The notes under the pieces: model-generated
Seen by the model: the letters and a program-made list of their open reading frames with translations, nothing else
What the model was told of the DNA's origin: nothing
Databases searched by the model: none
Translations under genes and position numbers: made by a program
Shown: positions 35,889-45,845 of the stretch, piece after piece
Numbering within the stretch: the stretch's first letter is position 1
Layout: every line of letters begins with the position of its first letter
Source of the DNA: Flavobacterium daejeonense DSM 17708
GTDB taxonomy: Bacteria; Bacteroidota; Bacteroidia; Flavobacteriales; Flavobacteriaceae
Length of the DNA stretch: 64,000 nt
Reading direction: 5' to 3'
Assembly (NCBI RefSeq): GCF_000425425.1
Contig: NZ_AUDK01000005.1
Span: 1-64,000 of the forward strand

Positions 35889-36523
35889 TGAAATCAAAAT
35901 TGGAATGCCAGAAAATAAAAAAAGGAATCCTTAGTCTGCTTTTTTTAGGGATATTAGCGTTGGCAGTAACATTACAATCCTGTAACCAAAAAGTAAAAGC
36001 TGCCGAAAAAGACAAGCCAATTTCCGATTTATCCATTTATAATCTTCCCTCAAAATGGACGAATCAAAACGGACAAAATATTGAAATGAAAGATATGAAA
36101 GGAAAAGTTTTGGTGATGGTGATGATTTATACTTCCTGCAAAGCTGCTTGTCCTCGTTTGGTTGCTGATATGCGTAATATCGAAAAGCGTTTACCGGAAA
36201 ATATCAAAGACAAGGTGCAAATGGTTTTAGTGAGTATTGACCCGGAAGCAGACACACCTAAACGTCTTAAAGCTTTTGCTATCGAAAATAAAATGAATAG
36301 TAATCAATGGGTTTTTCTGCGTTCTACTGAAGAAAATACACGAGAGTTTGCAGCGGTTTTGGCAGTAAATTATAAAAAAGTTTCCCCAATAGATTTTTCT
36401 CATTCTAATATCATAAGCGTATTCAATGCCGACGGAGAACTGACTTATCAGCAAGAAGGTTTGGGTGTTAACTCCGATCCAACAATTGCTAAAATCAAAG
36501 AAGAAGCTCAAAAAATAAATTAA
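35885..36523 (+). CDS. SCO1/SenC-family copper protein
   Basis: A 212-residue thioredoxin-fold lipoprotein. A lipobox-like LQSC (Cys33) follows the N-terminal helix. The copper site is seen as TSCKAACP (Cys85, Cys89) with the third ligand His173 in DFSHSN. SCO proteins deliver copper to haem-copper oxidases and other copper enzymes or act as thiol reductants; the location directly after nirK and nirV suggests copper delivery to NirK. The start is coupled to nirV by a 4-nt overlap, and a porin gene follows after 2 bp. Confidence 0.9.
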   Translation: MMKSKLECQKIKKGILSLLFLGILALAVTLQSCNQKVKAAEKDKPISDLSIYNLPSKWTNQNGQNIEMKDMKGKVLVMVMIYTSCKAACPRLVADMRNIEKRLPENIKDKVQMVLVSIDPEADTPKRLKAFAIENKMNSNQWVFLRSTEENTREFAAVLAVNYKKVSPIDFSHSNIISVFNADGELTYQQEGLGVNSDPTIAKIKEEAQKIN

Positions 36524-36525
36524 AT

Positions 36526-37788
36526 ATGAAAGCACTAAAAATAATCGGTTTATCATTGGTAGCAATGATAAGTCTGGGGACTTATGCACAGGAATTGGAT
36601 GCCAATTTACAATTCAGACCTCGTTATGAATATCGAAACGGTTTTAAAAGTCCTATTTCAAATGGAGAAGATCCGACTTCATTTGTTTCTCAGCGTTCCC
36701 GTTTGAATTTGAATTTCAAACAGGAAAAACTAAAAGCCAAACTAACTTTACAGAACATCCGAAGCTGGGGTGATGTTAGTACAACTGCTACCGCCGATAA
36801 AAATGGAGTGGCTGTTTTTGAAGCCTGGGCACAATATGATTTTAGTCCTAATTGGAGTGCCCGTTTTGGACGTCAGGTGATTTCGTATGATAATCAGCGT
36901 ATTTTGGGTGAAATCGATTGGATACAACAAGGACAAAGCCATGATGCCGCTCTGTTTTCTTTTCATCCAAAAAAGCATCAACTGGATTTAGGTTTTGCCA
37001 TGAATGCCAATGCTGAAAATTTAGTTGCTCCCAAAACGCCTTATACCACTAATTATAAATCGATGCAATATGCCTGGTATCATACGCAATTTGGTAAAAT
37101 AAATACAAGTCTTTTATTGCTGAATACGGGTTATGAATTCGAAAAATCGGTTGGAAATTTAGAAGTCGATTATAAACAAACTTTTGGAACCTATCTTGTT
37201 TTTAAAGATAAAAAATGGGATACTAATTTAGGTTTGTACGGACAAACAGGAAAAAGTTTTAATAATAATGTTAGTGCCTGGTATGCCGGAGCTAATTTAG
37301 GATATGCCTTAACCGATGCTTTTAAAGCTGGTTTAGGATATGAATTCCTCTCAGGAAAAGATCAGGATAATGCGAGTTTGACTGTCAAATCATTCAGTCC
37401 GATTTTTGGAACCAATCACGCTTTTAATGGTTTTATGGATTATTTTTATGTGGGTAATCATCAAAATAGCGTGGGACTGCAGGATGCTTATTTGAAATTA
37501 AATTATTCTCTTAAGAAATGGCAGTTTACCTTAACTCCTCATGTATTTAATGCGTCCAATACAGTTTTAGATGCTTCCAATGAAAAAATGGACAGTTATC
37601 TGGGAACAGAAATTGATTTTACATTGGGTTACGCTGTTCAAAAAGACATTATGGTTTCCGCCGGGTATTCTCAGATGTTGGCTTCTGCAACTTTAGAAAG
37701 GCTTAAAAATGTAACCGATGCTGCAAATACAAACAATTGGGCGTGGGTCATGATTTCTTTTAATCCTAAATTGTTTTCATTACAATAA
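36526..37788 (+). CDS. Outer-membrane porin, alginate-export type
   Basis: A 420-residue outer-membrane barrel: signal peptide (ending GTYAQ), then beta strands such as LQFRPRYEYRNGF, QRSRLNLNFKQEKLKAKLTL, and WSARFGRQVISYDNQRILGE, with the C-terminal aromatic-rich strand WVMISFNPKLFSLQ. This matches the 'alginate export' (AlgE-like) family, which in Bacteroidota includes general porins. In this operon it probably lets nitrate and nitrite through the outer membrane. It lies 2 bp after the SCO gene and ends at a terminator. Confidence 0.85.
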   Translation: MKALKIIGLSLVAMISLGTYAQELDANLQFRPRYEYRNGFKSPISNGEDPTSFVSQRSRLNLNFKQEKLKAKLTLQNIRSWGDVSTTATADKNGVAVFEAWAQYDFSPNWSARFGRQVISYDNQRILGEIDWIQQGQSHDAALFSFHPKKHQLDLGFAMNANAENLVAPKTPYTTNYKSMQYAWYHTQFGKINTSLLLLNTGYEFEKSVGNLEVDYKQTFGTYLVFKDKKWDTNLGLYGQTGKSFNNNVSAWYAGANLGYALTDAFKAGLGYEFLSGKDQDNASLTVKSFSPIFGTNHAFNGFMDYFYVGNHQNSVGLQDAYLKLNYSLKKWQFTLTPHVFNASNTVLDASNEKMDSYLGTEIDFTLGYAVQKDIMVSAGYSQMLASATLERLKNVTDAANTNNWAWVMISFNPKLFSLQ

Positions 37789-37814
37789 AGTCTATTAATT
37801 CATTTTTTTTTTAA

Positions 37815-37857
37815 GAACCTCTATAGGAAAGCTTTAAGCTTTTTATAGGGGTTTTTG
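37815..37857 (+). terminator. Terminator ending the nirK operon
   Basis: An imperfect long hairpin, aacctctataggaaagc paired with agctttttataggggtt, followed by tttt. Confidence 0.8.
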
Positions 37858-37936
37858 TGTTAAAAAATAAATTATGTTTGAGTTAGTTGAATTTAGTAAG
37901 AATATAAAACTTGCTGATATTTATCATATTTATAGA

Positions 37937-37958
37937 TAAAGGACTATTTTATCTTTAC
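37937..37958. promoter_or_regulatory. Palindromic operator upstream of narK
   Basis: taaaggac-N6-atctttac, the third copy of the palindrome, 24 bp before the narK start. TATCTTTA (37949-37956) inside it is a near-consensus -7 box (TAnnTTTG), so the operator may overlap the promoter itself. Confidence 0.65.
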
Positions 37959-37981
37959 ACCATAATTAATTTAGGGGATTT

Positions 37982-39457
37982 ATGAGCAATTTATCACAGT
38001 CACATCGTATTTTATTTTTGAATACACTGGCATTTACAATCAGTTTTGCCTGTTGGACTTTAAACGGTGTTTTGGTTACTTTTTTAGTAGATAGAGGAAT
38101 TTTCAATTGGTCGGTTGTTGAGGTAGGATGGTTGTTAGGACTTCCTATTTTATCGGGAGCTATTTTTCGATTGCCAATTGGGATTTTGACCGATAAATAC
38201 GGTGGTAAAAAAGTATTCTCGACTTTGTTGTTACTTTGTGCTGTTCCATTGTTTTTATTGCCATTTGCCGGTTCATTTTGGGAATTTGCCCTATTGAGTT
38301 TCTTGTTTGGATTAGTAGGAACCAGTTTTGCGGTTGGAGTAGGTTATACTTCGGTTTGGTATCCTAAAGAATGGCAGGGGAGAGCTTTAGGGGTTTTCGG
38401 AATGGGAAATGCAGGTGCTGCGGTAACTACTTTTTTTGCACCAACTTTATTAAATGTTTTATCAGAAACAGATACTGAAAACGGCTGGAAAATGCTTCCT
38501 GTGATTTATGGAATTGTATTGGTAGCAATTGGATTACTATTTGTGTTTTTTGCTAAAAATAAAAAAGCAGCAACAGTAGCCCGATCAACTTCGGAGTTAT
38601 TGGCTCCTTTAAAAAATGTACGTGTTTGGCGATTTGGAGCTTATTATTTCTTAGTCTTTGGATGTTTTGTGGCTTACTCACAATGGTTGTTACCTAATTT
38701 TATGAATGTCTATCACACGACTCTTGTTATGGGAGGAATGTTTGCAACGATGTTTAGTTTACCATCAGGAATTATCAGGGCTTTTGGAGGTTATTTGTCT
38801 GATAAATTTGGAGCTAGAACGGTTATGTATTGGGTTTTAGGTTCTTCAATTGCTATTAGTTTTTTGTTGATGTTTCCTAAAATGGAAGTTTTTACATCAG
38901 GTCCCGGAGTTTTAGCCACTAATAATGGAGTGGTTAATCAAATATCAGCTTCTGAAATTAAAGTGGGAGAAAGAACCTATAATGTTAATGCAAAATCAAC
39001 CATTAGTTCATCTGATTCTGATATTTTGCCTGTTCGAAATTCATGGCAGGAAATAGTAGTCAAACAAAATCAGGAAGTCAAAAAGAAAGAACTTTTGGCT
39101 GAAGGAATTACCCAAATAAAGTTTAATGCCAATATGTGGATTTATCTTGTACTGGTAGTTTTAATCGGGATTTCCTGGGGAATTGGTAAAGCAGCTGTTT
39201 TTAAACACATTCCTGAATATTTCCCTAATGAGGTGGGAGTTGTAGGTGGAATGGTGGGATTAATAGGTGGTTTAGGCGGATTTATAGGTCCAATATTATT
39301 TGGATACTTATTGAATGCAACCGGTTTATGGACCAGTTCCTGGATATTTATCTTCCTGATTTCTGTGGGTTGTTTATTATGGATGCACCGAACAATTATC
39401 AATATTATGCGTGAAAAGATGCCTCAGTTTACAAAAGGAATTGAGCGCAACCAATAA
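37982..39457 (+). CDS. narK: Nitrate/nitrite transporter, NarK family, with soluble insertion
   Basis: A 491-residue MFS transporter with 12 helices. The nitrate-porter blocks are visible (GVFGMGNAGAAVTTF, GMFATMFSLPSGIIRAFGGY, GMVGLIGGLGGFIGPI). Residues about 301-382 form an 80-residue loop absent from standard NarK, containing SWQEIVVKQNQEVKKKELLAEG, which resembles half of a biotinyl-lipoyl-type beta fold. The protein should exchange nitrate for nitrite or import nitrate with protons. It follows the shared palindrome and precedes the second transporter by 26 bp. Confidence 0.93.
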   Translation: MSNLSQSHRILFLNTLAFTISFACWTLNGVLVTFLVDRGIFNWSVVEVGWLLGLPILSGAIFRLPIGILTDKYGGKKVFSTLLLLCAVPLFLLPFAGSFWEFALLSFLFGLVGTSFAVGVGYTSVWYPKEWQGRALGVFGMGNAGAAVTTFFAPTLLNVLSETDTENGWKMLPVIYGIVLVAIGLLFVFFAKNKKAATVARSTSELLAPLKNVRVWRFGAYYFLVFGCFVAYSQWLLPNFMNVYHTTLVMGGMFATMFSLPSGIIRAFGGYLSDKFGARTVMYWVLGSSIAISFLLMFPKMEVFTSGPGVLATNNGVVNQISASEIKVGERTYNVNAKSTISSSDSDILPVRNSWQEIVVKQNQEVKKKELLAEGITQIKFNANMWIYLVLVVLIGISWGIGKAAVFKHIPEYFPNEVGVVGGMVGLIGGLGGFIGPILFGYLLNATGLWTSSWIFIFLISVGCLLWMHRTIINIMREKMPQFTKGIERNQ

Positions 39458-39483
39458 ATATAATAATTTTAAAAAATAATATT

Positions 39484-41145
39484 ATGGATACTTACTTAGA
39501 AAAATTAGGATCAGAGCCTGAAAATGTATCTAACGAAACGCAAATCAATCAAAGTACTACGTGGTTGACCAAGTGGGAGCCTGAGGATGAAGCATTCTGG
39601 GCAGCAACAGGTAGTAAAATTGCCTGGAAAACATTAACAGTAACAACTCTTTCATTAATCTTATCATTTGCTTCCTGGTTTATGATGAGTGTGATTGCGG
39701 TGAAACTTCCCGGACTTGGTTTTTCATTTTCTAAAGATCAGCTTTTTTGGTTGGTCGCTATTCCGGGATTAGCGGCGGGTTTTTTACGAATTATACACAC
39801 TTTTATTCTGCCTGTTTTTGGAACAAGGCATGTAGTGACTGTGGCAACTTTACTCAAATTAATTCCAGCAATTGGAATCGGGTTTGCAGTGATGGATACC
39901 ACTACTCCATTTTGGGTATTTGTTCTTTTGGCTATTACCACTGGTTTTGGTGGCGGAGATTTTTCATCCTTTATGCCTAGCACAAGTCTGTTTTTTCCAA
40001 AAAGATTAAAAGGAACAGCGTTAGGAATCCAAGCGGGTATTGGGAATTTTGGGGTTTCTTTAGCTCAGTTTATTACTCCGATTATTTTGAGTGTTAGTAT
40101 TTACGGAACCACTTCGGTATTTACAAGTATCGATGCCAAAGAAACACAAAATGTTTTAACAGACTCAACAATTGAAAAGCAAACAGCAGTTTTTGCCGCT
40201 TTGGACATCAAAACGCAAAATAAAATTTTGGCTACTGTAAAGAAACCGGTTTTAGATTCAGTAACAGCTGCCGTAAAATCAGCAGATAATACAGTAGTTT
40301 TTGCAGCTTTGCCTTTGAAAGCAAAATCTAAAGCCATAGCTAATGCCAATCCGAAAGTGGCTGAAAAAATATTAAACAAAATAAGTCCCAAAAATGTGGC
40401 TGTAAATAAAAGTAGTATCTATATTCAATCTGCTGCATTTTGGTACATTGGTTTTCTCTTGGTTTTGGCATTTATGAGTTGGTTTTTTCTAAAAAGTATT
40501 CCAATGCAGGCTTCAGTAAAAGAGCAGATGGATATTTTTAAAAACAAACATACCTGGTATTGTACGATGGTTTATATGATGACTTTTGGAACTTTTGCCG
40601 GTTTGTCTGCAGCTTTTCCTTTAATGATAAAATTTTTGTACGGTGATTTTCCAAATGCTCCAGATCCTTTAGTGTATGCTTTTTATGGACCGCTTATTGG
40701 TTCCGCCAGCAGAATTGCTTTTGGATTTATTGCAGATAAAGTGGGAGGAGCCATATTAACAACAATTACCGGTATTGGAATAGTAACAGGAGCTGTTATT
40801 TTAATCACTCAGGGATTAGTATCTCCTAGCAGTATGAATCAGTTTCCGTTATTTGTTGGAGTAATTTTAGCGATGTTCTTTTTTACAGGTATTGGAAATG
40901 CGGGTACTTTTAGACAGTTTCCAATTATCTTTTCAGAAAATCAAAGACAGGCGGCAGGTGTTATTGGTTGGACAGCAGCTATTGCAGCTTTTGGTCCTTT
41001 CATTTTTTCAAAATTGATAGGGAATAATATTTCAGCAAACGGTTCAGTTATACAATTCTTTACAGGTCTTATTGTATTTACGACGATAGCAACAGTTATT
41101 AATTGGTGGTTTTATAACAGAAAAGGTTGCGAAAGACCCAGTTAG
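39484..41145 (+). CDS. narK: Second NarK-family transporter with a different insertion
   Basis: A 553-residue MFS transporter. The nitrate signature is FFPKRLKGTALGIQAGIGNFG (split around residue 180), with conserved GFGGGDFSSFMPSTS and GTFAGLSAAFPL. An insertion of about 105 residues (207-312) sits between helices and contains two related repeats (TAVFAALDIKTQNKILA and TVVFAALPLKAKSKAIA), giving a helical, Ala/Lys-rich loop unlike that of the first NarK. The pair resembles NarK1/NarK2 arrangements in which one is a symporter and the other an antiporter; which does which cannot be seen. A 272-bp non-coding leader follows before the reductase genes. Confidence 0.92.
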   Translation: MDTYLEKLGSEPENVSNETQINQSTTWLTKWEPEDEAFWAATGSKIAWKTLTVTTLSLILSFASWFMMSVIAVKLPGLGFSFSKDQLFWLVAIPGLAAGFLRIIHTFILPVFGTRHVVTVATLLKLIPAIGIGFAVMDTTTPFWVFVLLAITTGFGGGDFSSFMPSTSLFFPKRLKGTALGIQAGIGNFGVSLAQFITPIILSVSIYGTTSVFTSIDAKETQNVLTDSTIEKQTAVFAALDIKTQNKILATVKKPVLDSVTAAVKSADNTVVFAALPLKAKSKAIANANPKVAEKILNKISPKNVAVNKSSIYIQSAAFWYIGFLLVLAFMSWFFLKSIPMQASVKEQMDIFKNKHTWYCTMVYMMTFGTFAGLSAAFPLMIKFLYGDFPNAPDPLVYAFYGPLIGSASRIAFGFIADKVGGAILTTITGIGIVTGAVILITQGLVSPSSMNQFPLFVGVILAMFFFTGIGNAGTFRQFPIIFSENQRQAAGVIGWTAAIAAFGPFIFSKLIGNNISANGSVIQFFTGLIVFTTIATVINWWFYNRKGCERPS

Positions 41146-41324
41146 TTGAGGAAATACTTAATTTAAAAAAAAAAACAATATAAGTTGTTGATTTGAAAGG
41201 TAATATGTTTTTATTATTAATAGTGAAAAATAAGGGTTTGATAATAAGTGATGATGTTTATTGTTGTAAATTAGTGATTTGTACGTGTTTTGTAACATAT
41301 TTAGTCGTTTTTGTATTTCAGACT

Positions 41325-41338
41325 AATACTTAAGTATT
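41325..41338. promoter_or_regulatory. Perfect 14-bp palindrome before the nitrate reductase genes
   Basis: aatacttaagtatt lies 87 bp before the cytochrome b start, with TACTTTCG, a near -7 box, at 41362-41369. If that box is used, the palindrome centre is about 42 bp upstream of the transcript start, a typical activator position. It is not the same motif as the ric/nirK/narK palindrome. Confidence 0.4.
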
Positions 41339-41417
41339 TTAACGTATTTTTTACTTATTTTTACTTTCGAAAAATAAAAAGTAGTTTTTAAGCACAAGTG
41401 TAATATTGGGAAATAAA

Positions 41418-42467
41418 ATGAAAAACAGAAGCTATAATATAAAAGCGATGCTTATTGCTACGCTACTTTCCGTTTTAATGGTTGTTTTAGTGTTTTACGG
41501 TTCGAGAGAATTGCAAAATTTTGACGCAGCCTTAGTGACGTATTTGTTTGGGACGGTATTTGCTTTTTTTGGTATTGTTTACCGTTATACCGTTTGGTTG
41601 CAAAGACCGCCTACGTGGATTTATTTTAAACGGGGAGTAGGATTTTTGTTTACCGGTAAAATCTTTTCTCATTTTTGTTTTGCTGTCAAAGAATCCGTTG
41701 AAAATATTGCCTTTCAAAAGTTTATATATCCCAGAGGAAAATACCGTTGGTTCGCGCATTTTATGATTGCAGTGGGCTGTACGTCGGCATTTTTAATCAC
41801 GATTCCATTAACTTTTGGCTGGGTACATTTTACAATGGCTCCTAATTCGATTTCGGTTTATGAAGCGCATTTTTTTGGGTTTAAAGTCATGGATTTTGAT
41901 TTGGATTCCATTATGGCATTTCTGACTTTTCATGCGCTAAACTGGTCTTCTTACATGGTGATTTTTGGTGCGGGATATTATTTAAGAAGACGTTTGACCA
42001 ATCCGGGTTTGATTGCAACTCAAACTTTCGAAGGCGATTTACTGCCATTGATTTTATTAATTGCAATTTCGGTTACAGGATTAGGATTAACGTATTCCTA
42101 TGAATTTATGAAAGGTTTGGCTTTCGACTTTTTGGCCGTTTTGCACGCTGTAACCGTTATTTTATTTCTGATTTGGATTCCGTTTGGGAAGTTTTTTCAT
42201 ATTATCCAGCGTCCGGCGCAAATTGCCGCCCACATTTATCATAAAGTAGGAAAGCAACAGGGAATGGCTGTTTGTGAGCATACAGGAGAAGAATTTACAA
42301 CAAATCTGCATATTAAAGATTTGAAAAAGCTCACTCAAAAATTAGGTTTTGATTTTGACCGGGAAGACGGGACTTCACATTTAGATTTAAGCCCGGAAGG
42401 AAAAAGATCCCGATTGGCGCAGGCTCATTTAAGAGCGCGTCAGGATGGAGGGAATTTGTTTGGATAA
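41418..42467 (+). CDS. Membrane cytochrome b subunit, NarI-like, of a nitrate reductase module
   Basis: A 349-residue protein with about six membrane helices followed by a basic soluble tail. Two His (about 243 and 261 from this start, in VLHAVTVIL and KFFHIIQRP) lie 18 residues apart on one helix pair, the same spacing as His187 and His205 of NarI, and other His sit in WFAHFM and FLTFHALNW, so two b-type haems are plausible. It would take electrons from quinol. The start is ATG at 41418; an in-frame TTG at 41406 is possible. It begins the five-gene module by 28 bp before the molybdopterin subunit. Confidence 0.8.
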   Translation: MKNRSYNIKAMLIATLLSVLMVVLVFYGSRELQNFDAALVTYLFGTVFAFFGIVYRYTVWLQRPPTWIYFKRGVGFLFTGKIFSHFCFAVKESVENIAFQKFIYPRGKYRWFAHFMIAVGCTSAFLITIPLTFGWVHFTMAPNSISVYEAHFFGFKVMDFDLDSIMAFLTFHALNWSSYMVIFGAGYYLRRRLTNPGLIATQTFEGDLLPLILLIAISVTGLGLTYSYEFMKGLAFDFLAVLHAVTVILFLIWIPFGKFFHIIQRPAQIAAHIYHKVGKQQGMAVCEHTGEEFTTNLHIKDLKKLTQKLGFDFDREDGTSHLDLSPEGKRSRLAQAHLRARQDGGNLFG

Positions 42468-42494
42468 AATAAAGAAAGATAAAAGCATATAAAT

Positions 42495-44711
42495 ATGGCA
42501 AAATTACCGGTTTCAGAAGAACATATCGTGGCGCAATTTGGTCCTCATCTTAATTATAGTCCTCAGGAAGGATATGAAGGAAGAGATGAACCCGATCAAC
42601 TGGTAAAAACACATTGTTGTTTTTGCGGTATGCAATGTGGAATTCAATTATCAGTTAAAGAAAATAAGGTAGTTGGTTTCGAACCATGGATGGAATTTCC
42701 TTTTAATGAAGGAAGACTATGCCCAAAAGGGGTACAGCGTTATTTGCAAAATAATCACCCGGACAGACTTTTGAGTCCATTGAAACGTGTGGAAGGACAA
42801 GGCTTTGTGCCAACTTCATGGGATGAAGCGATGACGAAAACCGTTAGAGAAATTCAGCGCATTCAAAAAGAATATGGAAATGATGCTTTTGCAATGCTTT
42901 CGGGGGTTTCTTTAACCAATGAAAAAAGTTATTTAGTGGGGAAATTTGCTCGAGTTGCCTTAAAAACTAAAAATCTGGATTACAACGGACGTTTGTGTAT
43001 GGTGAGTGCCGGTGCCGGAAATAAAAAGGCTTTTGGTTTAGACAGAGGTTCCAATAATTATTCGGATTTAGAATATGCTGAGGTAATTATTGTTGCCGGA
43101 GCGAATATTAGTGAAACATTTCCAACATTAACCCACTGGATTTGGAAAGCCAGAGACCGTGGAGCAAAATTGATTGTGATAGATCCAAGGATGATTCCAT
43201 TAGCGAGAACCGCCGATATTCATTTGAATGTGCGTCCCGGGACTGATTCTGCTTTGTACGGAGCGATGTTGAAATATTTGGTAGATCATGATATGCTGGA
43301 TCATGATTTTATAGATAATCATACTTCGGGATTTCAGGAAACCATTGATGCGGTGAAAGATTATACCTTAGAATGGGCTGAAGAAGTTACCGGAATCCAA
43401 AAAGAAAAAATTCAGCTGGCTGCCGAATTATGGGGAAAAGCTAATACCAGTTTCCTGCTTCATGCCCGCGGAATTGAACATCATTCTAAAGGAGTAGATA
43501 ATGTTTTAGGTTGTATTAATCTGGTTTTAGCAACAGGAAGAATTGGAAAACCGTATTGCGGTTATGCTACCATTACAGGACAAGGAAACGGACAGGGAGG
43601 AAGGGAGCACGGACATAAATGTGACCAATTGCCGGGAAACAGAGATATTGAAAATCCGGAACACCGTAAATACATTTCAGAAGTTTGGGGAATTGATGAA
43701 AAAGATTTGCCAGGCAAAGGTTTGTCGGCTTATGAAATTATTGAGGCCATTCATAGAGGAGAAATAAAAGGTTTGTTGTCTATTTGTTTCAATCCGTTGG
43801 TTTCTTTACCTAATAGTAATTACGTTCGCGAAGCTTTGGAAAAACTGGAATATTATGTGTGTATTGACTTTTTCTTAAATGAAACGGCTCGTCATGCGGA
43901 TATCGTTTTAGCGGGCTCTTTACAGGAAGAAGAAGAAGGAACAACTACTTCGGCAGAAGGACGCGTGATTCGAATTCGTCAGGCGGTAACGCCTCCGGGT
44001 GATGCCCGAACGGATACTTCGATTATTTTGGAATTAGCCAAACGTTTGGGAGTGAGAACCAAATTTGATTTCGAGAGCAGTGAAGCCATTTTTAATGAAT
44101 TGCGGGTGGCTTCTAAAGGAGGAACCGCCGATTACAACGGAATTACCTATAAAAAAGTAGAAGACAATATGGGGGTTTTCTGGCCTTGTCCTACCGAAGA
44201 TCATCCCGGAACACCGCGCTTGTGGGAGGACAGAAAGTTTAAAACACCCGACGGCAAAGCGCATTTTAACCCGGCACCTTATAAACTTCCGGGGGAAGTA
44301 ACCTGTGTGGATTATCCGGTGATTTTGACGACAGGACGTGTGGTTTCTCAATATTTGAGTGGAACACAAACTCGCAGAATTGGAAAGTTAGTCGATCAGT
44401 TTCCGGAACCTTTATTGGAAATTCATCCTAATTTAGCTAAGCAATACAATATTAAACAGAGAGAATTAATTCGTGTTTCAACAAGAAGAGGAGAAGGTGT
44501 TTTTCCGGCTAATATTGTTGAAACCATTAGAGAAGATACTGTTTTTATTCCGTACCACTGGTCAGGAAAAAAATCAGCAAACCAGTTGACCCCGGGTACT
44601 TTAGATCCAATTTCTAAAATTCCTGAATTTAAGGTGTGCGCCTGCCAATTAAAACCACTCGGCGAAATCGCTCCGCCTTCGAAAGAATCGAAAGCTTATG
44701 CCAGTGTTTAA
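42495..44711 (+). CDS. Molybdopterin nitrate reductase catalytic subunit (NasC/NapA-like)
   Basis: A 738-residue Mo-bis-MGD enzyme. It has a [4Fe-4S] site, CCFCGMQC (Cys41, Cys44, Cys48) and Cys76, and the Mo-ligand region [12 protein letters not shown] with Cys168, as in Nap and Nas enzymes rather than the Asp of NarG. Further blocks are [20 protein letters not shown] and [13 protein letters not shown]. There is no signal peptide and no Tat motif, so it acts in the cytoplasm. Size fits assimilatory-type reductases, but the partners (NarI-like cytochrome b, ferredoxin-like subunit, Rieske protein) point to a respiratory, quinol-linked enzyme. Nitrate is the likely substrate because of the adjacent NarK genes. 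Confidence 0.88.
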   Translation: MAKLPVSEEHIVAQFGPHLNYSPQEGYEGRDEPDQLVKTHCCFCGMQCGIQLSVKENKVVGFEPWMEFPFNEGRLCPKGVQRYLQNNHPDRLLSPLKRVEGQGFVPTSWDEAMTKTVREIQRIQKEYGNDAFAMLSGVSLTNEKSYLVGKFARVALKTKNLDYNGRLCMVSAGAGNKKAFGLDRGSNNYSDLEYAEVIIVAGANISETFPTLTHWIWKARDRGAKLIVIDPRMIPLARTADIHLNVRPGTDSALYGAMLKYLVDHDMLDHDFIDNHTSGFQETIDAVKDYTLEWAEEVTGIQKEKIQLAAELWGKANTSFLLHARGIEHHSKGVDNVLGCINLVLATGRIGKPYCGYATITGQGNGQGGREHGHKCDQLPGNRDIENPEHRKYISEVWGIDEKDLPGKGLSAYEIIEAIHRGEIKGLLSICFNPLVSLPNSNYVREALEKLEYYVCIDFFLNETARHADIVLAGSLQEEEEGTTTSAEGRVIRIRQAVTPPGDARTDTSIILELAKRLGVRTKFDFESSEAIFNELRVASKGGTADYNGITYKKVEDNMGVFWPCPTEDHPGTPRLWEDRKFKTPDGKAHFNPAPYKLPGEVTCVDYPVILTTGRVVSQYLSGTQTRRIGKLVDQFPEPLLEIHPNLAKQYNIKQRELIRVSTRRGEGVFPANIVETIREDTVFIPYHWSGKKSANQLTPGTLDPISKIPEFKVCACQLKPLGEIAPPSKESKAYASV

Positions 44712-44731
44712 TTTCTAAAGAATTGATGTAG

Positions 44732-45301
44732 ATGAAATATAGTGGTTTTAATCCCAACGAAGAATTTTTTGTAGATATGCAGCGTTGCATTGGTTGTAAA
44801 GCCTGCGAGATGGCTTGCGCCGAATGTGAAACTAACGGTCAGGATTCGATGATACATGTTAATTATGTAGACAGAGCTTCGACTGTGCAAACTACTGTTC
44901 AGGTGTGTATGCATTGTGACGATCCTGTATGTGCTAATGTGTGTCCGGCCGATGCGATTTCTAAAGATGAATTCGGAATTGTTCACACGGCTAATACCGA
45001 AAGATGTATTGGATGTTCTAATTGTGTGATGGCTTGTCCTTTTGGTGTACCCAAAAAAGAAGAGAACTACGATTTAATGATGAAATGTACCATGTGTTAT
45101 GACCGAACCAGCGTGGGAAAAAAACCAATGTGTGCAACGGTTTGCCCGAGTGGCGCTTTATTTTATGGTACAAAAGATGAAATTCAGGAAATGCGTCCAA
45201 ACAGTACACCTGTAAATACTTTTATTTTTGGAAAAGAGACTGTGAATACCAAAGTGAATATCATGATGCCAAAGGGAAGTAGTGAATTAGTAATTTTTTA
45301 G
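44732..45301 (+). CDS. Electron-transfer subunit with four [4Fe-4S] clusters
   Basis: A 189-residue ferredoxin-like protein of the DmsB/NrfC/HybA type. Four cysteine sets are visible: [37 protein letters not shown] and [21 protein letters not shown]. No signal peptide, so it is cytoplasmic, and it would pass electrons from the membrane cytochrome b to the molybdopterin subunit. It starts 20 bp after the catalytic gene and is followed by the Rieske gene 10 bp later. Confidence 0.92.
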   Translation: MKYSGFNPNEEFFVDMQRCIGCKACEMACAECETNGQDSMIHVNYVDRASTVQTTVQVCMHCDDPVCANVCPADAISKDEFGIVHTANTERCIGCSNCVMACPFGVPKKEENYDLMMKCTMCYDRTSVGKKPMCATVCPSGALFYGTKDEIQEMRPNSTPVNTFIFGKETVNTKVNIMMPKGSSELVIF

Positions 45302-45311
45302 TTTGAAAGTC

Positions 45312-45833
45312 ATGTCAAAAAAAGAAGAAAATTTAAATAAAAACTGGAAGAAAGATTTTCCAATTGAAAAGCAACAGGCTACTAATGTAAGCCGTCGTGA
45401 TTTTGCAAAATTCCTGACATTAGTTTCCGGTGGTTTGATGGTAGGAAGCGGATTAGTGGCAGCCAAAGCTTATTGGTATCCGAAAGAAGAAGTAGAAGGG
45501 GAACATTTTGTATGTAATAAAGCCGATGTGCCATTAGGCGGAACACATGCTTTTGTAATTCAGGGGAGTACTATTCCTTATATATTGATTCATCTGGAAA
45601 CCGGCGAGTTTAAAGCCTATGAACAGAAATGTACCCACCTTTCCTGTTCCGTTTTTTACAAGCCGGGAACCGGAATTATTCATTGTCCCTGTCATGAAGG
45701 TTCGTTTGACGCGCAAACCGGAAATGTATTAGGAGGTCCGCCACCGAGAGCGTTGCCAAAATTGGAGGTGTTTTTTAAAGGTGAAGCGGTTTATGTAAAA
45801 GCAGCGCAACAGGAAAAAGTCAAAGTGATTTAA
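45312..45833 (+). CDS. Tat-targeted Rieske [2Fe-2S] protein
   Basis: A 173-residue protein with a twin-arginine signal anchor (SRRDFAKFL at about 27-35, then a hydrophobic helix) and a Rieske domain. The cluster motif is CTHLSC (Cys107, His109, Cys112) and CPCHEG (Cys125, Cys127, His128), i.e. the bc1-like version with the extra disulfide cysteines, which suggests a high-potential centre. It would sit on the periplasmic side of the membrane, while the Mo subunit is cytoplasmic. An in-frame TTG at 45303 is possible, but ATG at 45312 is preferred. Confidence 0.9.
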   Translation: MSKKEENLNKNWKKDFPIEKQQATNVSRRDFAKFLTLVSGGLMVGSGLVAAKAYWYPKEEVEGEHFVCNKADVPLGGTHAFVIQGSTIPYILIHLETGEFKAYEQKCTHLSCSVFYKPGTGIIHCPCHEGSFDAQTGNVLGGPPPRALPKLEVFFKGEAVYVKAAQQEKVKVI

Positions 45834-45845
45834 TAAGATAAGGTT

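Noticed and set aside
42495..44711. Assignment of the molybdopterin subunit as NarG
   Set aside because: The Mo-ligand region has Cys (NGRLCM) and the length is 738, whereas NarG has an Asp ligand and about 1200 residues.
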